Shown: piece after piece, positions 62,249 to 64,000 of the stretch
Layout of the letters: each line of letters begins with the position of its first letter
How positions within the stretch are numbered: position 1 is the first letter of the stretch
From: Marisa cornuarietis
Taxonomy: Eukaryota > Mollusca > Gastropoda > Architaenioglossa > Ampullariidae
Direction of reading: 5' to 3'
DNA length: 64,000 nt
NCBI GenBank assembly: GCA_004794655.1
Contig: SMMW01000522.1
Coordinates: forward strand, 1,860,001-1,924,000
The notes under the pieces: model-generated
What the model was told of the DNA's origin: nothing
The model's input: only the letters and a program-made list of their open reading frames with translations
The model's database searches: none
Translations under genes and position numbers: made by a program

Positions 62249-63890
62249 CTGGAAATAGAGGACACGTCATCAACATCGTACTTGTCTTCTTCCTTCCTTG
62301 AGGTCAGTAATCTTAACGACACATTCATGTCACCAAAGACATTTAGTTATCTGTTAGTCCTCAAGGGGCATGGCCAGTGGCCGGTTACATATTTATTCTT
62401 ACAGAAAAAACACGTATTTAGCAACGTATATGGCTATTTATAAGTACGTTTGGCATACAGCCCTTATTTATGGATTGACTAGCTATGGTTATTGTTATAC
62501 GTATGCTTGGCACACAGACTTAGTTATCGAGTGACTAGCTCGGGTTTTTTCTGCCACACTAACCCATATTTAGCGAGGTTTGTCCACATAGTCATGATGT
62601 CAGTGGAAACACGCCGGTCGGTATCTGTCCACTTGTTCTGACCATCAAAGGGCTGTCCAAAGACAAATGGAATTTCCGCAGTGTGTGGTACCCCTGCAAA
62701 GGATATAAAAAAGACTGTGACTTCTGACAATCTTATTAAGATCTTATTTGTTTTGCAGCTGTCTGGCTCAAATTCCTCGCGACTAGGCTATTTGCAGCAC
62801 TTCTACACGAATATACTTAATCACTACTAACAAGTCCACATATTCACTAGTCCTTCTTTCACACCCTTTTCCCCCTTTCCGCTTATTGCTACTTCCCTAC
62901 TCGTCTTCCTTTGCAAAATCACGATACTCTCAGTCCTTGTTGCTTGGTTCCTTTTACGTTTTCTGTATTCATCTTTAATTCGTCATCAGTAATGTTGCTT
63001 ATCCTTCCGTCGTTATGTTGTTTGTTTGTTCTTCTGTCCCTCGTATGTTGTCCATGACTTGATCTTGTTCTTAAGCTCCTTAAGAGTGTGAGTATGCGCT
63101 ATACAAATCTTTAGTTTATTATTATTATTACAACCGAGAACTCTCGATTCTCGGGAATGCTTTGTGTACGGATTTTTTTGTCTTTTAATGTTTATTTTCT
63201 GAAATCTGTTGGACTGTGTGTCATGTGCATTTGTGTCTGTCTTACTGTGTGTTAGCCTTCCTCTTGTAAAGCGGGTTGAGACTTCTGCTAAGTAGAGAAA
63301 CGTGATATAGAAATTTGCTTTATTGTTATTATATACTTAAAGGGAGAGTGTAAACATACCCGACAAATTTAAGGATGGTGTCAGGTAGCTGAACTGGTAG
63401 ACGTACTGGCGAGCTGCTGACTGGTTACTGACAACAAGTTGCGTCTCCCAGATCATAGGGTAGTTGAAAGTAAGATCTGTCCCAAGCTGCAATACACGCA
63501 AGCCACAAAACAGTAAACAGCTTAAGTCACATATGAACGACATTGCTATCAGGTGAAGATGGTTCATGGGTTGTCCTTAAACAGACAGCTAGGCAAAGCC
63601 GTGAGTTTGCGGACCTGAATAGGAACAATGTCAAGGTAAGCTACAAGAAGTATTCATCTGAGCGACGGTCGCGTGTGATGTAAGTTGTTGGGGTGCTCGT
63701 GGTGTTTAACTCTTACTCACCTGAGTGGCAGCCGATGCAAGCTGCTGGCTGGTGGGGTTCTCGATGCTCTGTACGTATTCCTTGAACAGGGCTCGCCCTG
63801 CCTCCTGGGGTCCGCGGGGAAAGGGCGTTGCTGCAACACTCATTACCTCAATTTCGGCGTCTTGCAAGTTGTACTGAGGATTAGCCAGCA
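62089..63890 (-). CDS. Esterase C: type-B carboxylesterase paralogue, last four exons (gene continues past right edge)
   Basis: Four exons in coding order: 63890-63721, 63486-63360, 62693-62564 and 62248-62089, all in one frame with phases 1, 0, 1 and 2 as in esterases A and B. They encode the helical region, the core strand ARQYVYQFSYL, the catalytic-histidine motif GVPHTAEIPFVFG and the C terminus LLKSLYERFGA. The protein is closest to esterase B: exon 9 and exon 10 have the same lengths (130 and 160 nt) and most of the residues. The third-last exon is nine bases shorter than in B. The nucleophile and acid exons are outside the window, so activity cannot be judged fully. The hydrophobic tail of esterase A is absent. 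It lies upstream of B in the same orientation, the third member of a head-to-tail array. Confidence 0.9.
62564..62693 (-). CDS. Esterase C exon (equivalent to exon 9): catalytic histidine
   Basis: The acceptor atcctttgcag is phase 1. It encodes GVPHTAEIPFVFGQPFDGQN and DIMTMWTNLAKYG. The donor GG|GTTAGT is phase 2. Confidence 0.93.
62980..63135 (+). mobile_element. Probable LINE 3' tail with (TTA)n
   Basis: Contains gagtgtgagtatgcgctatac followed by a short (TTA)n at 63117-63129, the same tail type as the other LINE 3' ends here. A second tail-like piece (tgtaaagcgggttgagac...gatatagaaatttgctttatt) follows at 63258-63325. Both are in an intron of esterase C. Confidence 0.55.
63360..63486 (-). 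CDS. Esterase C exon (equivalent to exon 8)
   Basis: Phase-0 acceptor gtgtattgcag. It encodes LGTDLTFNYPMIWETQLVVS and AARQYVYQFSYLTPSLNLSG. The donor G|GTATGT is phase 1. NQSAA is a possible N-glycosylation site not found in esterase B. Confidence 0.91.
63721..63890 (-). CDS. Esterase C exon (equivalent to exon 7): helical region
   Basis: The acceptor ttcattttcag is phase 1. It encodes LANPQYNLQDAEIEVMSVAA, FPRGPQEAGRALFKEYVQSI and PTSQQLASAATQ. The donor CAG|GTGAGT is phase 0. Bases 63891-64000 are intron. Confidence 0.91.
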
Positions 63891-64000
63891 CTGAAAATGA
63901 AGATATTTTCCGGCAGGAATTACAGATTACAGGCAAAAAAACACCGACCAATTCAACAGTCAACTTTACGACACAGTTTACCTCGTCAGATGAGATTTTC

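Overview
The window is animal nuclear DNA: multi-exon genes with GT-AG introns, CA/GT/TTA microsatellites, minisatellites, SINE, LINE, mariner and foldback elements, and no operons. Intron size, repeat style and the gene families present suggest a lophotrochozoan, most likely a mollusc and perhaps a gastropod. That placement is inference; nothing in the window names the species.

Layout. (1) Positions 1-6747 are repeat-rich and hold no gene I can recognise: a 48/42-bp minisatellite, a LINE 3' relic, a mariner element with perfect terminal repeats but a gutted transposase, another LINE 3' end and a tRNA-like SINE. (2) Positions 6748-27507 (+) hold the last 13 exons of a pikachurin (EGFLAM)-like gene, in the order EGF, LamG, EGF, LamG, EGF, LamG, stop. 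Its 5' exons, expected to encode fibronectin type III domains, lie to the left. All 13 exons join in one frame (800 residues visible). (3) Positions 27508-33233 are the gap between convergent genes, AT-rich and CpG-poor, with a foldback element flanked by an 8-bp duplication. (4) Positions 33234-46034 (-) hold a complete 10-exon type-B carboxylesterase/cholinesterase-fold gene with signal peptide, Ser-Glu-His triad and a hydrophobic C-terminal tail (esterase A). (5) Positions 53066-57837 (-) hold a second complete 10-exon paralogue of 535 residues, without the hydrophobic tail (esterase B). (6) Positions 62089-63890 (-) hold the last four exons of a third paralogue (esterase C), which runs off the right edge and is almost identical to esterase B in its last exon.

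The three esterases form a head-to-tail cluster on the minus strand with shared intron phases. This shows local tandem duplication, with recent duplication or gene conversion between B and C. The extracellular-matrix gene and the esterases have no evident joint pathway; they are simply convergent neighbours. Other notable items are a solo LTR with a 5-bp target duplication that splits a 24-bp minisatellite, three inverted-repeat elements, a family of LINE 3' tails ending in (TTA)n, and a CpG-depleted domain at about 19.2-31.9 kb covering only the 3' half of the pikachurin-like gene. I found no convincing new biological system. All exon boundaries come from reading splice sites and checking frame, not from transcripts.
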